From positions 1 to 30,225 of IMG/VR virus record IMGVR_UViG_3300031673_000336: a stretch of DNA of 30,225 bases; one strand, written 5' to 3'. Positions within the stretch are counted from its first letter, which is position 1. Each line of letters begins with the position of its first letter. The translations under genes were made by a program, and so were the position numbers. Origin of the DNA: a virus. The notes beneath the pieces were generated by a model. It ran no database searches. It saw nothing but the letters and a program-made list of their open reading frames with translations, and had not been told where the DNA came from. Of the stretch, positions 1 to 7,519 are shown piece after piece.

Positions 1-73
1 CTAAAGTAGAAAGAGAAGAAGTTGTTGTTGAAGACGAAAAAACGGAACTTTCTACGGAAGAACTTGATCCAGC
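1..73. repeat. Terminal redundancy, left copy
   Basis: Bases 1-73 match 30153-30225 at 72 of 73 positions. The only difference is G at 13 against C at 30165, which changes an Arg codon to a Thr codon in the gene that spans the join. Closing the molecule here restores an uninterrupted reading frame of 208 codons. This is best read as the overlap of a circular or circularly permuted genome. The mismatch may reflect strain variation. A true short terminal repeat is less likely, because it would lie inside a coding region. Confidence 0.85.
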
Positions 74-188
74 AGTAAAACCAATTTCTTTCAATCCAGA
101 AAACAAAGAACAAAGAGAAAGGATACTTTACGCACAAAACAGAACAGAAACAACTCTTGACAGAGTATTCAAAAAATTAAATAAATAA
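1..188 (+). CDS. Scaffold-like acidic protein, C-terminal part (continues from 29714)
   Basis: This is the 3' part of the gene starting at 29714. The frame enters at base 3 (AAA GTA GAA) and stops with TAA at 186-188. Counting the repeat once, the whole gene is 627 bases and the protein 208 aa. The visible part is rich in Glu and Lys (a run of Val-Glu-Asp-Glu residues, then STEELDPA), and the last ~35 residues (ERILYAQNRTETTLDRVFKK) are basic and probably helical. It lies 26 bases before the major capsid gene, where scaffolds usually sit, and a basic helical tail is the usual capsid-binding part of a scaffold. The role is inferred from position and composition, not from a recognised family. 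Confidence 0.7.
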   Translation, partial: KVEREEVVVEDEKTELSTEELDPAVKPISFNPENKEQRERILYAQNRTETTLDRVFKKLNK

Positions 189-214
189 ATAATAATAATT
201 AAAAACTAAAAATT

Positions 215-1150
215 ATGGCAGATCAGCCGACATTTCCAGGTAGCTCTTATGCAGGAATGGCAGCGGGAAAATACATTTCCGCAGCTCTTTTAAGTGCGCC
301 TACTATTGAAAACGGTGGCGTTACCGTTCTTGAAAACGTCAAAGGAAAATCAGTATTACAAACTATTGATACTTCTTCAATCTTTACAGATGCAACTTGT
401 GATTTTGACGATACACAAACCGTAACAATGGGCGAAAGCGTATTGACCGTTAAAGATATGCAAGTAAATTTACAACTTTGTAGAAGCCAGTTTCACGACA
501 CGTTTTCGGCAATTGAGATGGGTGCTTCTGCCTTTGCAGACATTCCAAAATCTTTTGAAGATTATCTTCTTGGATATGTTGCTTCTAAAGTTGCAGCTTC
601 TAATGAAACTTTATTGTGGACAGGTGTTGCAGGTGCTAATGCTTATGATGGTATCGTTACACTATTAAACGCAGCAGGTTTACCAGCAGCACAAGATATT
701 ACGGCAGTAGCTTCTACGGCACTTAACGTAATCGATGAGATGGGGTCTGTAATTGATGCTATACCTACAACGGTTTACGGTAGTGAGGATTTGAAATTGT
801 ATGTTTCTTCAAATATCGCAAGAAATTATGTACGTGCATTAGGTGGTTTTGCAGCAGCAGGACTTGGTGCTAATGGTACTGACAACAAAGGAACACAATG
901 GTACACTAACGGAAGCTTGTCTTTTGATGGTGTTCCTGTATTTGTTGCTAACGGAATGGCGGATAATACAATGGTAGCAGCACAGACTTCTAACTTGTAT
1001 TTCGGAACATCGCTATTAAGCGATTGGCAGAACGCTGCTTCTGTAATTCCAGTTCATTTATATGATGGATCTGACAACGTAAGAGTTGTTATGAGAATGA
1101 CGGCAGGCGCACAAGTAGGAATAGCTAACGATTGTGTAGTTTATTCATAA
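215..1150 (+). CDS. Major capsid protein
   Basis: Shell-forming protein of 311 aa, a normal size for a HK97-fold capsid protein of a ~30 kb siphovirus. It starts MADQPTFPGSSYAGMAAGKY and has a long Ala/Gly-rich, mostly beta-type sequence with few charges and few Lys, as highly expressed structural proteins of Bacteroidetes phages often have. It follows the protease and scaffold-like genes (28395-188) and is closed by a strong terminator at 1168-1197, which implies a dedicated abundant transcript. The ATG is preceded by an A/T-only leader (AAAAACTAAAAATT). The identification rests on gene order, length and general resemblance; no catalytic motif exists for this family. Confidence 0.82.
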   Translation: MADQPTFPGSSYAGMAAGKYISAALLSAPTIENGGVTVLENVKGKSVLQTIDTSSIFTDATCDFDDTQTVTMGESVLTVKDMQVNLQLCRSQFHDTFSAIEMGASAFADIPKSFEDYLLGYVASKVAASNETLLWTGVAGANAYDGIVTLLNAAGLPAAQDITAVASTALNVIDEMGSVIDAIPTTVYGSEDLKLYVSSNIARNYVRALGGFAAAGLGANGTDNKGTQWYTNGSLSFDGVPVFVANGMADNTMVAAQTSNLYFGTSLLSDWQNAASVIPVHLYDGSDNVRVVMRMTAGAQVGIANDCVVYS

Positions 1151-1167
1151 TATTAACCAGACTAAAG

Positions 1168-1197
1168 AAAGGTAGGTAAAAGTACCTGCCTTTTTTT
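1168..1197 (+). terminator. Rho-independent terminator after capsid gene
   Basis: An 8-bp stem, GGTAGGTA (1171-1178) with TACCTGCC (1183-1190), has one G-T wobble and an AAAG loop. It is followed by seven T. The A residues before the stem can pair with part of the T tract. It starts 20 bases after the capsid stop codon. Confidence 0.9.
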
Positions 1198-1217
1198 ATT
1201 CATAATACTTTAAAAAA

Positions 1218-1790
1218 ATGAGTTGTGATATTACAAACGGACGTATAGAACAATGTAAAGATTCAGTAAGTGGATTAAAAGCGATTTACTTCGCCAATTT
1301 CGACGATTTAGATTCTGACAATGTTGTATATGATGTTACAAACGGAGACGTTATTGACACTTGGCAACCAGCAGCACCTTTAAGCTTATACAAATACGAA
1401 TTGAAGAGTACAACAAATTCTTTCACTACGGCCATAGAAAGCAGTAGAGATAACGGAACGACGTTCTTCACTCAAACTTTAGTAGCTGCTTTAAAAAGAC
1501 AAGATTTCGCTACACACAAGAACGTAAAACTTCTTGCATACGGAAGACCAAGAATAATTGTTAGAACAATGACAGACCAATTTTTCTTAATGGGACTTGA
1601 TCAAGGTGCAGACGTTTCAGCAGGAGAAATTTCTTCTGGTGCAGCACTTGGAGATTTTAACGGATATTCTTTAACCTTTACGGCTATGGAAGAACTTCCA
1701 GCTAACTTTATTGATGTAACAACTGAAGCAGGACTTGCTACGGCTTTTGCAGATGGTGGTGGAACTGATGCAGTTATTGTTACTTCATAA
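1218..1790 (+). CDS. Probable major tail (tube) protein
   Basis: 190 aa, beginning MSCDITNGRIEQCKDSVSGL, a start I associate with structural proteins of Bacteroidetes phages and prophages. The body alternates beta strands and turns, with a late segment YSLTFTAMEELPANFI and a flexible Gly/Ala-rich end. It is the only gene between two intrinsic terminators (1168-1197 and 1820-1845), so it is probably made in very high copy number. Besides the capsid protein, the tail tube is the component needed in such amounts. No canonical tube motif can be seen, so a capsid decoration protein remains possible. The A-rich leader TTTAAAAAAATG marks the start. Confidence 0.55.
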   Translation: MSCDITNGRIEQCKDSVSGLKAIYFANFDDLDSDNVVYDVTNGDVIDTWQPAAPLSLYKYELKSTTNSFTTAIESSRDNGTTFFTQTLVAALKRQDFATHKNVKLLAYGRPRIIVRTMTDQFFLMGLDQGADVSAGEISSGAALGDFNGYSLTFTAMEELPANFIDVTTEAGLATAFADGGGTDAVIVTS

Positions 1791-1819
1791 GATTCTTTCT
1801 TATACCTTTCATAACAAAG

Positions 1820-1845
1820 AGGCACTTTTCGGAGTGCCTTTTTTT
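1820..1845 (+). terminator. Rho-independent terminator after tail tube gene
   Basis: A 7-bp perfect stem, AGGCACT (1820-1826) with AGTGCCT (1833-1839), has loop TTTCGG, which can close further as a T-G pair around a TTCG tetraloop. Seven T follow from 1839. Confidence 0.92.
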
Positions 1846-1884
1846 GTTTACATAAACACGAATTAAAAACAAAATATTTAAAAA

Positions 1885-1902
1885 AAAGTTATTATAGTAG
1901 AT
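1885..1902 (+). promoter_or_regulatory. AAAGTTATTATA start-site leader
   Basis: AAAGTTATTATA at 1885-1896 lies 6 bases before the ATG at 1903, inside a run of A residues. It is one of four near-identical leaders in the late genes (also at 20711, 28381 and 29161). Confidence 0.45.
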
Positions 1903-2253
1903 ATGATTATTTTACAACCGATAGCAACAGAACAAAGTTTTAGTTTCATTCCAAGAAGCCAAACTTATGACACGTTATATATCACAGGAGAATCTACAAA
2001 CGTAACAACTGAAATAACAATAACAAGTTTTGCGAATGGCGATTACTACGATACAATAAACGCAACTTTTGTTAATGGTTTATTCAATTTAGTAAACAAT
2101 ACTTTTTACACTTTGGAACTAAAAAACGGAACAACGATAGTACACAAAGACAGAATCTTTGTAACGGATCAAACGCCTGTTGTAAACTATTCAGTAAATG
2201 ACGGAGAATTTACTTCAAACGTCAGTAACAACGAATTTATTATTTATGAGTAA
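1903..2253 (+). CDS. Unknown protein, beta-rich (possible Ig-like fold)
   Basis: 116 aa of strongly alternating hydrophobic and polar residues (TTEITITSFANGDYYDTINA, then FYTLELKNGTTIVHKDRIFV). This suggests a single beta sandwich such as an Ig-like or fibronectin-like domain. There is no signal peptide, TM segment or Cys. It is the first gene after the 1820-1845 terminator and overlaps the portal gene by 8 bases (ATGAGTAA), so the two are probably translationally coupled. A minor head or decoration role fits the position. I do not recognise the family. Confidence 0.7.
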   Translation: MIILQPIATEQSFSFIPRSQTYDTLYITGESTNVTTEITITSFANGDYYDTINATFVNGLFNLVNNTFYTLELKNGTTIVHKDRIFVTDQTPVVNYSVNDGEFTSNVSNNEFIIYE

Positions 2254-4012
2254 TAACATCCACGTATTAGAATTAAGTGGCTATGAAGCGCCTGTAATCA
2301 AAGAATCTAAAAGAGAAGATTGGGTTGAATTTGGTACGGACAATAACTACTATCAGTATTTGATTGACAGATACACGAATAGCACTACTAACAACGCGAT
2401 TATAAACAACATCACGCGTTTAGTATACGGAAGAGGTTTAAGTGCAACAGACGCATCAAGAAAGCCTAATGAGTACGCGCAAATGATGGCACTATTCAAT
2501 AAAGATTGTGTAAGGCACTTATGTACTGATTTAAAGTTATTAGGACAATGTGCCGTTCAAGTCATATACACGAAAGACAGAAAGAAAATTGCACAAGTAC
2601 ATCATATACCTGTTCAATTATTACGTGCCGAAAAGTGTAACGAAGATGGCAAAATTGAAGCTTACTATTATAGTGACGATTGGACAGACTTAAAAAACTA
2701 CAAGCCAAAAAGAATACCTGCGTTTGGATGTTCAAAAGAGCCGTTAGAAATTTATTTTATAAAGCCTTATAGTGTAGGAATGAAATTTTACGCACTACCA
2801 GATTATATTGGTGGAATTCCTTATGCAGTTTTAGAAGAAGATATTTCTGAATACTTAATTAACGAAGTAGAAAACGGATTTAGTGGAAGAAGTGTAGTGA
2901 ACTTTAATAACGGTGTTCCAAGTGAAGACCAACAACAAATAATAAAAAACAAAGTACAAAGCCAATTAACAGGAATGAGTGGCGAAAAGTTAATAGTAGC
3001 TTTTAACAACAATGCAGAATCTAAAACAACAGTAGATTCTATGCCTGTAAATGACGCACCAGATTTGTATAGTACTTTATCAGAGGAGTGTTTAAGAAAA
3101 ATAATGTTAGCACACAATGTAACGAGTCCTTTATTGTTTGGCATAGCATCGTCTAATGGGTTTAGTAGTAATTCAGACGAATTAAAGGATTCGTTTGCGT
3201 TGTTTTCAAATATGGTAATTGCACCGATGCAAGAACTTTTGTTAGATGCTTTCGATCAAATACTTGCATACAACGGAATAGCTTTAAACTTATTCTTTAG
3301 AACGTTAAAGCCTTTGGAGTTTGTAGATTTAGAAAACGTACAAACAGAAGAACAAATACAAGAAGAAACAGGATTAGAATTAAGTGGCGATTTTGTAGGC
3401 AAAGAATTAATTGAACTTGGCGAAATGCCTAAAGCCGATTGGTTGCTTATAGATGAATTTGAAGTAGACTACGATACAGACGAAGACGAAAACACGTTAC
3501 TTTCAAGCGACATAAAAACGGAATTAAGCCTAAAGGATAGATTAATCAATTTAGTTAGTACAGGAAGTGCTTTTCCTAATTCCAAAAGTACACAAGATGA
3601 TGTAATTGATGGAATTAAGTTTATTACACGTTATGTTTATGCAGGAAAAACAGGTGGCAATAGTGGTAAAGGTAGAGAATTTTGCGAAAATATGATGAAT
3701 GACAAACGAGGAAACAAGATATATCGTAAAGAGGACATCATAAGAATGAGTGGACAATCTGTAAATCCAGGCTTTGGTGTTGATGGCGCTAATACTTATT
3801 CTATATGGCTTTACAAAGGTGGGCCAAATTGCTATCACAGATGGAATAAACAAGTTTATGTAGCTTTTGAGGGTACAGGAATTGACGTTAAAAGTCCTTT
3901 AGCATCACGTATATCAAGTGCAAAAGCAGCTAAATACGGATATGTAATTAAAAATCCAAATTTAGTAAGCCAACGACCTATTGATATGCCTAATCAAGGA
4001 TATAAAAAATAA
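2246..4012 (+). CDS. Portal protein with extra C-terminal Cys/His domain
   Basis: 588 aa when started at the ATG at 2246. An upstream in-frame ATG (2198) would overlap the previous gene by 56 bases and adds no plausible sequence. Residues ~20-370 look like a SPP1/HK97-type portal: an N-terminal wing with TRLVYGRGLS, a central part (PYAVLEEDISEYLINEVENG) and the clip/stem helices with LAHNVTSPLLFGIASSNGFS. Residues ~370-435 are an acidic linker. Residues ~455-588 form an extra domain with R477-E-F-C, YRKEDI (493-498) and KGGPNCYHRW (524-533; Cys529, His531, Trp533). Its Cys/His layout recalls C-terminal domains of MuF-type minor head proteins, so it may be a fused minor head function. Portal call firm, extra-domain role inferred. 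Confidence 0.88.
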   Translation: MSNNIHVLELSGYEAPVIKESKREDWVEFGTDNNYYQYLIDRYTNSTTNNAIINNITRLVYGRGLSATDASRKPNEYAQMMALFNKDCVRHLCTDLKLLGQCAVQVIYTKDRKKIAQVHHIPVQLLRAEKCNEDGKIEAYYYSDDWTDLKNYKPKRIPAFGCSKEPLEIYFIKPYSVGMKFYALPDYIGGIPYAVLEEDISEYLINEVENGFSGRSVVNFNNGVPSEDQQQIIKNKVQSQLTGMSGEKLIVAFNNNAESKTTVDSMPVNDAPDLYSTLSEECLRKIMLAHNVTSPLLFGIASSNGFSSNSDELKDSFALFSNMVIAPMQELLLDAFDQILAYNGIALNLFFRTLKPLEFVDLENVQTEEQIQEETGLELSGDFVGKELIELGEMPKADWLLIDEFEVDYDTDEDENTLLSSDIKTELSLKDRLINLVSTGSAFPNSKSTQDDVIDGIKFITRYVYAGKTGGNSGKGREFCENMMNDKRGNKIYRKEDIIRMSGQSVNPGFGVDGANTYSIWLYKGGPNCYHRWNKQVYVAFEGTGIDVKSPLASRISSAKAAKYGYVIKNPNLVSQRPIDMPNQGYKK

Positions 4013-4018
4013 CAAGAC

Positions 4019-4519
4019 ATGGCAAAAGCACTATTAATAAGCAGACAGGACGCGATTCGTTTCACAAATATGAACGGAAACATAGACACGGATAAATTTA
4101 TTCAGTACGTTTCGATCGCACAAGATATTCATATACAATCAATGTTAGGAACTAAACTACTTGAAAAACTACAAGCAGATATAATCGCAGGAACTTTAGT
4201 AAATCCATACAAAGACTTATTAGAAATTTACATAAAACCTGCCTTAATTCACGCCAGTATGTTAGAATTCTTGCCTTTTAGTGCAGTAACAATAGCAAAC
4301 AAAGGCGTATATAAACACGGAGCAGAAAATTCAGAAACGGTAAGTAAAGAAGAAATAGATTTTTTAGTAGAAAAACAACGTCAAACTTATATGCACTACA
4401 AAGAAAGGTTTGTAGATTATATATGCGACAATAGTAGCACGTTTCCAGAATACAATACGAATACAGGAAGTGATATGAGTCCAAACGAAAGTACAAATTT
4501 CACAGGTTGGATTTTATGA
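4019..4519 (+). CDS. Head-tail adaptor-like protein (DUF6712-like)
   Basis: 166 aa, mostly alpha-helical. The N-terminal part DTDKFIQYVSIAQDIHIQSM plus LGTKLLEKLQADI, followed by PYKDLLEIYIKPALIHASML, is the pattern I associate with DUF6712-type proteins of Bacteroidetes phages. These occupy the position of gp6/gp15-type connectors that form a ring under the portal. The C-terminal ~25 residues are polar and low complexity (YNTNTGSDMSPNESTNFTG). It starts 6 bases after the portal stop. The assignment relies on helical pattern and on location directly after the portal. Confidence 0.65.
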   Translation: MAKALLISRQDAIRFTNMNGNIDTDKFIQYVSIAQDIHIQSMLGTKLLEKLQADIIAGTLVNPYKDLLEIYIKPALIHASMLEFLPFSAVTIANKGVYKHGAENSETVSKEEIDFLVEKQRQTYMHYKERFVDYICDNSSTFPEYNTNTGSDMSPNESTNFTGWIL

Positions 4520-4626
4520 AGAAACACTATACACCAAAAGAAAAGAACGTAAAACGTTTACAGACGTTTTTAAATAAATATTATGGCAGAAATAAAGATC
4601 AGCGACCTAACGGCAAAGAGTGCTAA
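4516..4626 (+). CDS. Possible 36-aa basic peptide
   Basis: A short frame, MKKHYTPKEKNVKRLQTF..., begins in an ATGA overlap with the adaptor stop and ends 44 bases inside the next gene. It is very basic (Lys/Arg/His about one third). The ATGA coupling is how many genes in this genome are joined. The long overlap and low-complexity composition could equally mean a chance frame. No function is suggested. Confidence 0.3.
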   Translation: MKKHYTPKEKNVKRLQTFLNKYYGRNKDQRPNGKEC

Positions 4627-5440
4627 TTTAGCAAACACGGATTTATTTGTTATTGCAGAATCTGATGGTGCTGGTGGCTTCGTATCAAAGAAAATCACAG
4701 GTGCAGAAATATCGGCTATTGCAGGAAGTAACATTTATTTAATAGATGGCACAATTAGAAGCAACAGAACAATAGATTTAAACGGTGTTTACTTGGCTTT
4801 TCAAAATAGTGGCGCAGATGTATTAAAAATTAGTGCAGCTGATGTTATAAGCTTTAACAATGCGTATTCATTTCCTACGGCAGATGGAACGGCTGGACAA
4901 GTTCTTAAAACTGATGGTGCAGGAACTTTATCTTTTAACCAACCAACGACAGGATTATATGCACAAACGGTAACAAGTGCAGTACTAACAAACACAACAA
5001 CAGAAACAAGCATAGTTGGAACAGGAGTAGGAAGTTTAACAATACCAGCTAATCACTTTGTAGTAGGCGATTCTTACCACGCAAAAATTGGTGGCGAAAT
5101 TTCTGCACAGAATGGCGACGATATCACAATAAGAATTAAGAGTGGTGCAACGGTATTGGCAACAACAGGCACTATTTCTTTAAGTCCAACGACAGGTTTA
5201 GGATGGGAATGTGAGATTGATTTTACAATAGCAGCTATTGGTGCAACAGGAAGTATTTGTACTAATGGAAATTTTGCATATACACGAAACACAGGTGGTT
5301 TAGAGGGTTATGTATTTCAAGATGTAGAAGCTTTTGATTCAACGGTTGCAAACACTTTAGATATTACGGCAGAATGGGGACAAGCTAAAACACAAGACGA
5401 AATACATAGTGCAAACTTTGTACTACATAAAACTTATTAA
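4583..5440 (+). CDS. Tail fibre or receptor-binding structural protein
   Basis: 285 aa. Residues 1-45 (KISDLTAKSANLANTDLFVI) match the attachment-type N-termini common in fibres and baseplate appendages of Bacteroidetes phages. Residues ~95-118 carry the repeat-like module FPTADGTAGQVLKTDGAGTL, which is typical of trimeric fibre shafts. The C-terminal ~160 residues are beta-rich with an aromatic end and look like a jelly-roll head domain. It is followed after 2 bases by the LamG-domain gene at 5443. A host-surface binding role is inferred from these modules; which part contacts the receptor cannot be read from sequence. Confidence 0.65.
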   Translation: MAEIKISDLTAKSANLANTDLFVIAESDGAGGFVSKKITGAEISAIAGSNIYLIDGTIRSNRTIDLNGVYLAFQNSGADVLKISAADVISFNNAYSFPTADGTAGQVLKTDGAGTLSFNQPTTGLYAQTVTSAVLTNTTTETSIVGTGVGSLTIPANHFVVGDSYHAKIGGEISAQNGDDITIRIKSGATVLATTGTISLSPTTGLGWECEIDFTIAAIGATGSICTNGNFAYTRNTGGLEGYVFQDVEAFDSTVANTLDITAEWGQAKTQDEIHSANFVLHKTY

Positions 5441-5442
5441 AA

Positions 5443-6231
5443 ATGGCAAATACGATATATTGGGGACAGGCAGCAGTTGAAAACACGAATGGATTCGGTA
5501 AATCAGCAACAAATAATACTAATGATTTTGGCGAAATTTGTGCAGATAGTTGGAGTCCAGAAACCAACTTAACAGGAACAGGAGCAACACCAAGTTTTAG
5601 CAATACTCAAAGTATAGAGCTTGATGGAATTGATGACTATGTAACTTTAGGAGCTATGACTGGGAGCAGTTTAGCAATTACAGGAGATATTTCTATAAGT
5701 ATGTGGCTTAAATTCTCAAATAGTGGTGGAACAGAATATGCTATGAATATGGGAGATAGCTACGGAATCTATACAAGTGGTGGAACTATAAGAGGATTTT
5801 CAAGAGTTAGTGGAACATTTACTACATTGAGTAGTGTAGGTACTTTTAACGATAATGTTTGGCATAATGTTCTCTACGTTAAAAACTCAACAAATATGCT
5901 TTTATATATTGATGGGGTATTAAACGCATCAAATACAAATGGTGGAACAAGCACTATTACAGGTTTAGATATGCGTTTAGGTGCGAGATACACAACGGCT
6001 AACTTCTATGAGGGTTTAATGGACGAGGTTGCAATATGGAATAGTGACCAATCTGCAAATGCAAGTGTAATAGGCTCTACATTACCAACAGATTTAAGCA
6101 CATACAATCCAATTAGCTGGTGGCGTTGTGGAGATAATGATACAAGTCCGACATTGACAGATAACGGAAGTGGAGGCAATAACGGAACAATGACAAACTT
6201 TACAACCTTTTCAACAGATGTACCTACATAA
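5443..6231 (+). CDS. LamG/concanavalin-like lectin-domain protein, probable tail fibre tip
   Basis: 262 aa. Residues ~55-210 form a LamG-type jelly roll (Laminin_G_3 style): IELDGIDDYVTLG, SISMWLKFSN, VWHNVLYVKN, LLYIDGVLNASN and the signature YEGLMDEVAIWN. The C-terminal part repeats WWRCGDNDTSPTLTDNGSGG, seen after LamG domains in marine Bacteroidetes proteins. These folds bind carbohydrates, so the protein may bind host surface glycans. The N-terminal 50 residues (IYWGQAAVENTNGFG) probably dock to the tail. The gene follows the other fibre gene after 2 bases. Domain call secure, tail location inferred from context. Confidence 0.75.
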   Translation: MANTIYWGQAAVENTNGFGKSATNNTNDFGEICADSWSPETNLTGTGATPSFSNTQSIELDGIDDYVTLGAMTGSSLAITGDISISMWLKFSNSGGTEYAMNMGDSYGIYTSGGTIRGFSRVSGTFTTLSSVGTFNDNVWHNVLYVKNSTNMLLYIDGVLNASNTNGGTSTITGLDMRLGARYTTANFYEGLMDEVAIWNSDQSANASVIGSTLPTDLSTYNPISWWRCGDNDTSPTLTDNGSGGNNGTMTNFTTFSTDVPT

Positions 6232-6243
6232 AAACGAATTAAA

Positions 6244-6486
6244 ATGAAAACATACGCAATACTATCAATAGGAGATATTTTAAACATCGATTTTTCACAG
6301 GTTGAAGAATCTAACGAAAACACGGTTAGAATAAGTTTAGATGGACTTGAATTTGTAATTAAGTATACAACCATACCAACTTTTATAGAAGATGGAAGTG
6401 TACTTCCTTTACAAATATTAACACACGAAGAATGTTTAGCACTTATGCAAACGCCAGAATGGACTGAAGAAATACCTGTGGAGTAA
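6244..6486 (+). CDS. Unknown 80-aa acidic protein
   Basis: 80 aa, acidic, no TM segment. It begins MKTYAILSIGDILNIDFSQV and includes TPEWTEEIP near the end. It sits between the fibre genes and the lysis genes, and its stop overlaps the next start by 1 base (TAATG). Small proteins here in Bacteroidetes phages are often fibre accessories, but nothing in the sequence proves that. The A-rich leader GAATTAAA precedes the ATG. Confidence 0.7.
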   Translation: MKTYAILSIGDILNIDFSQVEESNENTVRISLDGLEFVIKYTTIPTFIEDGSVLPLQILTHEECLALMQTPEWTEEIPVE

Positions 6487-6647
6487 TGGATATTAGAAAC
6501 CATCAAAACGTACTTGCAGTATTATATTTTCTTGCAGGATGCTTCTGTGCCTTTTCTTGTATGTTTACAAGTACAGAATTACACGTACAGGCGTTTGGTG
6601 TATTTCTATTATTTAAAATTATTTGGCTTATAACGGAACAACTTTAA
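6486..6647 (+). CDS. 53-aa two-TM membrane peptide, possible lysis accessory
   Basis: Short frame with start in a TAATG overlap and stop one base before the holin start, so it fills the gap exactly. The 53 residues contain two hydrophobic stretches, about 9-28 (VLAVLYFLAGCFCAFSCMF) and 36-50 (AFGVFLLFKIIWLIT), separated by a short polar turn TSTELH. Three Cys lie in the first helix. The location directly before a holin and an endolysin suggests a holin partner, antiholin or pinholin-like peptide. The exact role is inferred only from topology and position. Confidence 0.65.
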   Translation: MDIRNHQNVLAVLYFLAGCFCAFSCMFTSTELHVQAFGVFLLFKIIWLITEQL

Positions 6648-6648
6648 G

Positions 6649-7122
6649 ATGAAAACACAACTCTATATACTGACAACTAAACTTAAACTTTATTCAACTA
6701 AACTGATGGCTATTATTCTTTCGTTTTTTTTACCTATTGTTGGTATTCTTATTCTTATTGCTGCTTCTGTTATTTTAGATACAATTACAGGTATCTGGAA
6801 AGCAAAGAAACTTAAACAACCGATAACAAGCAGAAGACTATCTGCTATAATATCAAAGATTTTACTTTATGAAGCAACCGTTATGTTGTTTTATGCTATG
6901 GATAAATTCTTATTGAATGATATTGTTCTTTCGTTTTTTAGTATCGAATTACTTACTACTAAAATATTGGCTTTAGTTCTTGTATCAATCGAAGTAATTT
7001 CTATCAATGAAAACTATTTTGCCATCTATCAAAAAGACCTTTGGGACGCACTAAAAAACTTATTTGCAAGAGCAAAGGAAGTAACAAGCGATTTTAAGAA
7101 CATTAATGAGAAAGATAAATAA
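6649..7122 (+). CDS. Holin, phage_holin_4 (TcdE/phi-C-type) family
   Basis: 157 aa. A strong hydrophobic segment at ~20-42 (AIILSFFLPIVGILILIAAS) leads into the family signature DTITGIWKAKKLKQPITSRR, followed by further TM segments (ISKILLYEATVMLFYAM; LLTTKILALVLVSIEVISIN). The C-terminus is charged. This arrangement is that of the phage holin 4 family, which makes inner-membrane holes that release endolysin. The gene overlaps the amidase by 17 bases. Confidence 0.9.
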   Translation: MKTQLYILTTKLKLYSTKLMAIILSFFLPIVGILILIAASVILDTITGIWKAKKLKQPITSRRLSAIISKILLYEATVMLFYAMDKFLLNDIVLSFFSIELLTTKILALVLVSIEVISINENYFAIYQKDLWDALKNLFARAKEVTSDFKNINEKDK

Positions 7123-7519
7123 GATAATCATTCACTGCACGGCAACGCCAGAGGCAAGACCTCACGATGTCGCAGACGTTAGAAGATGGCATTTAGCACG
7201 AGGGTTTAATGACATCGGCTATCATTATTTAATTCATCTTGATGGAACAATAGAGAAAGGAAGACCAATAGAAAAGCGTGGCGCTCATTGTACGAACGAA
7301 AATGTTGGCAGCATCGGTATTTGTTACGTTGGTGGAATGACTAAAGATATGAAGAAAGCAAAGGACACAAGAACGAAAGAACAAAAGGATTCATTAATAA
7401 AACTAATGCACGAACTCATATACAAATATAACAAGGATATGACTATTCACGGACACAACGAATATGCAAACAAAGCCTGTCCATCATTCAACGTACAAGA
7501 AGAATATGCGAATTTATAG
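7106..7519 (+). CDS. N-acetylmuramoyl-L-alanine amidase (endolysin, T7 lysozyme type)
   Basis: 137 aa, a single Amidase_2 domain close in length to T7 lysozyme (151 aa). It cuts the bond between MurNAc and L-Ala in peptidoglycan. Zinc ligands are His10 (IIIHCTA), His117 (HGHNEY) and Cys125 (KACPSF). The T7 catalytic Tyr and Lys correspond in spacing to Tyr39 (DIGYHYL) and Lys123, two residues before the Cys. No signal peptide is present, so it needs the holin just upstream. It overlaps the holin by 17 bases and the next gene by 14, a compact lysis cassette. Confidence 0.95.
   Translation: MRKINKIIIHCTATPEARPHDVADVRRWHLARGFNDIGYHYLIHLDGTIEKGRPIEKRGAHCTNENVGSIGICYVGGMTKDMKKAKDTRTKEQKDSLIKLMHELIYKYNKDMTIHGHNEYANKACPSFNVQEEYANL

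Noticed and set aside
2198-2245. Upstream ATG for the portal gene
   Set aside because: It would overlap the preceding gene by 56 bases, while the ATG at 2246 gives a standard short overlap and a normal portal N-terminus.
2821-3144. Long minus-strand frames, for example opposite the portal, tape measure and capsid-region genes
   Set aside because: They are antisense to well-supported genes, have unusual composition (Leu/Phe/Ser-rich) and no leader or neighbour context.
7464-7505. Upstream start for the spanin-like lipoprotein
   Set aside because: It puts 14 polar residues ahead of the signal peptide and lies inside the amidase gene; the ATG at 7506 gives a proper lipoprotein signal.
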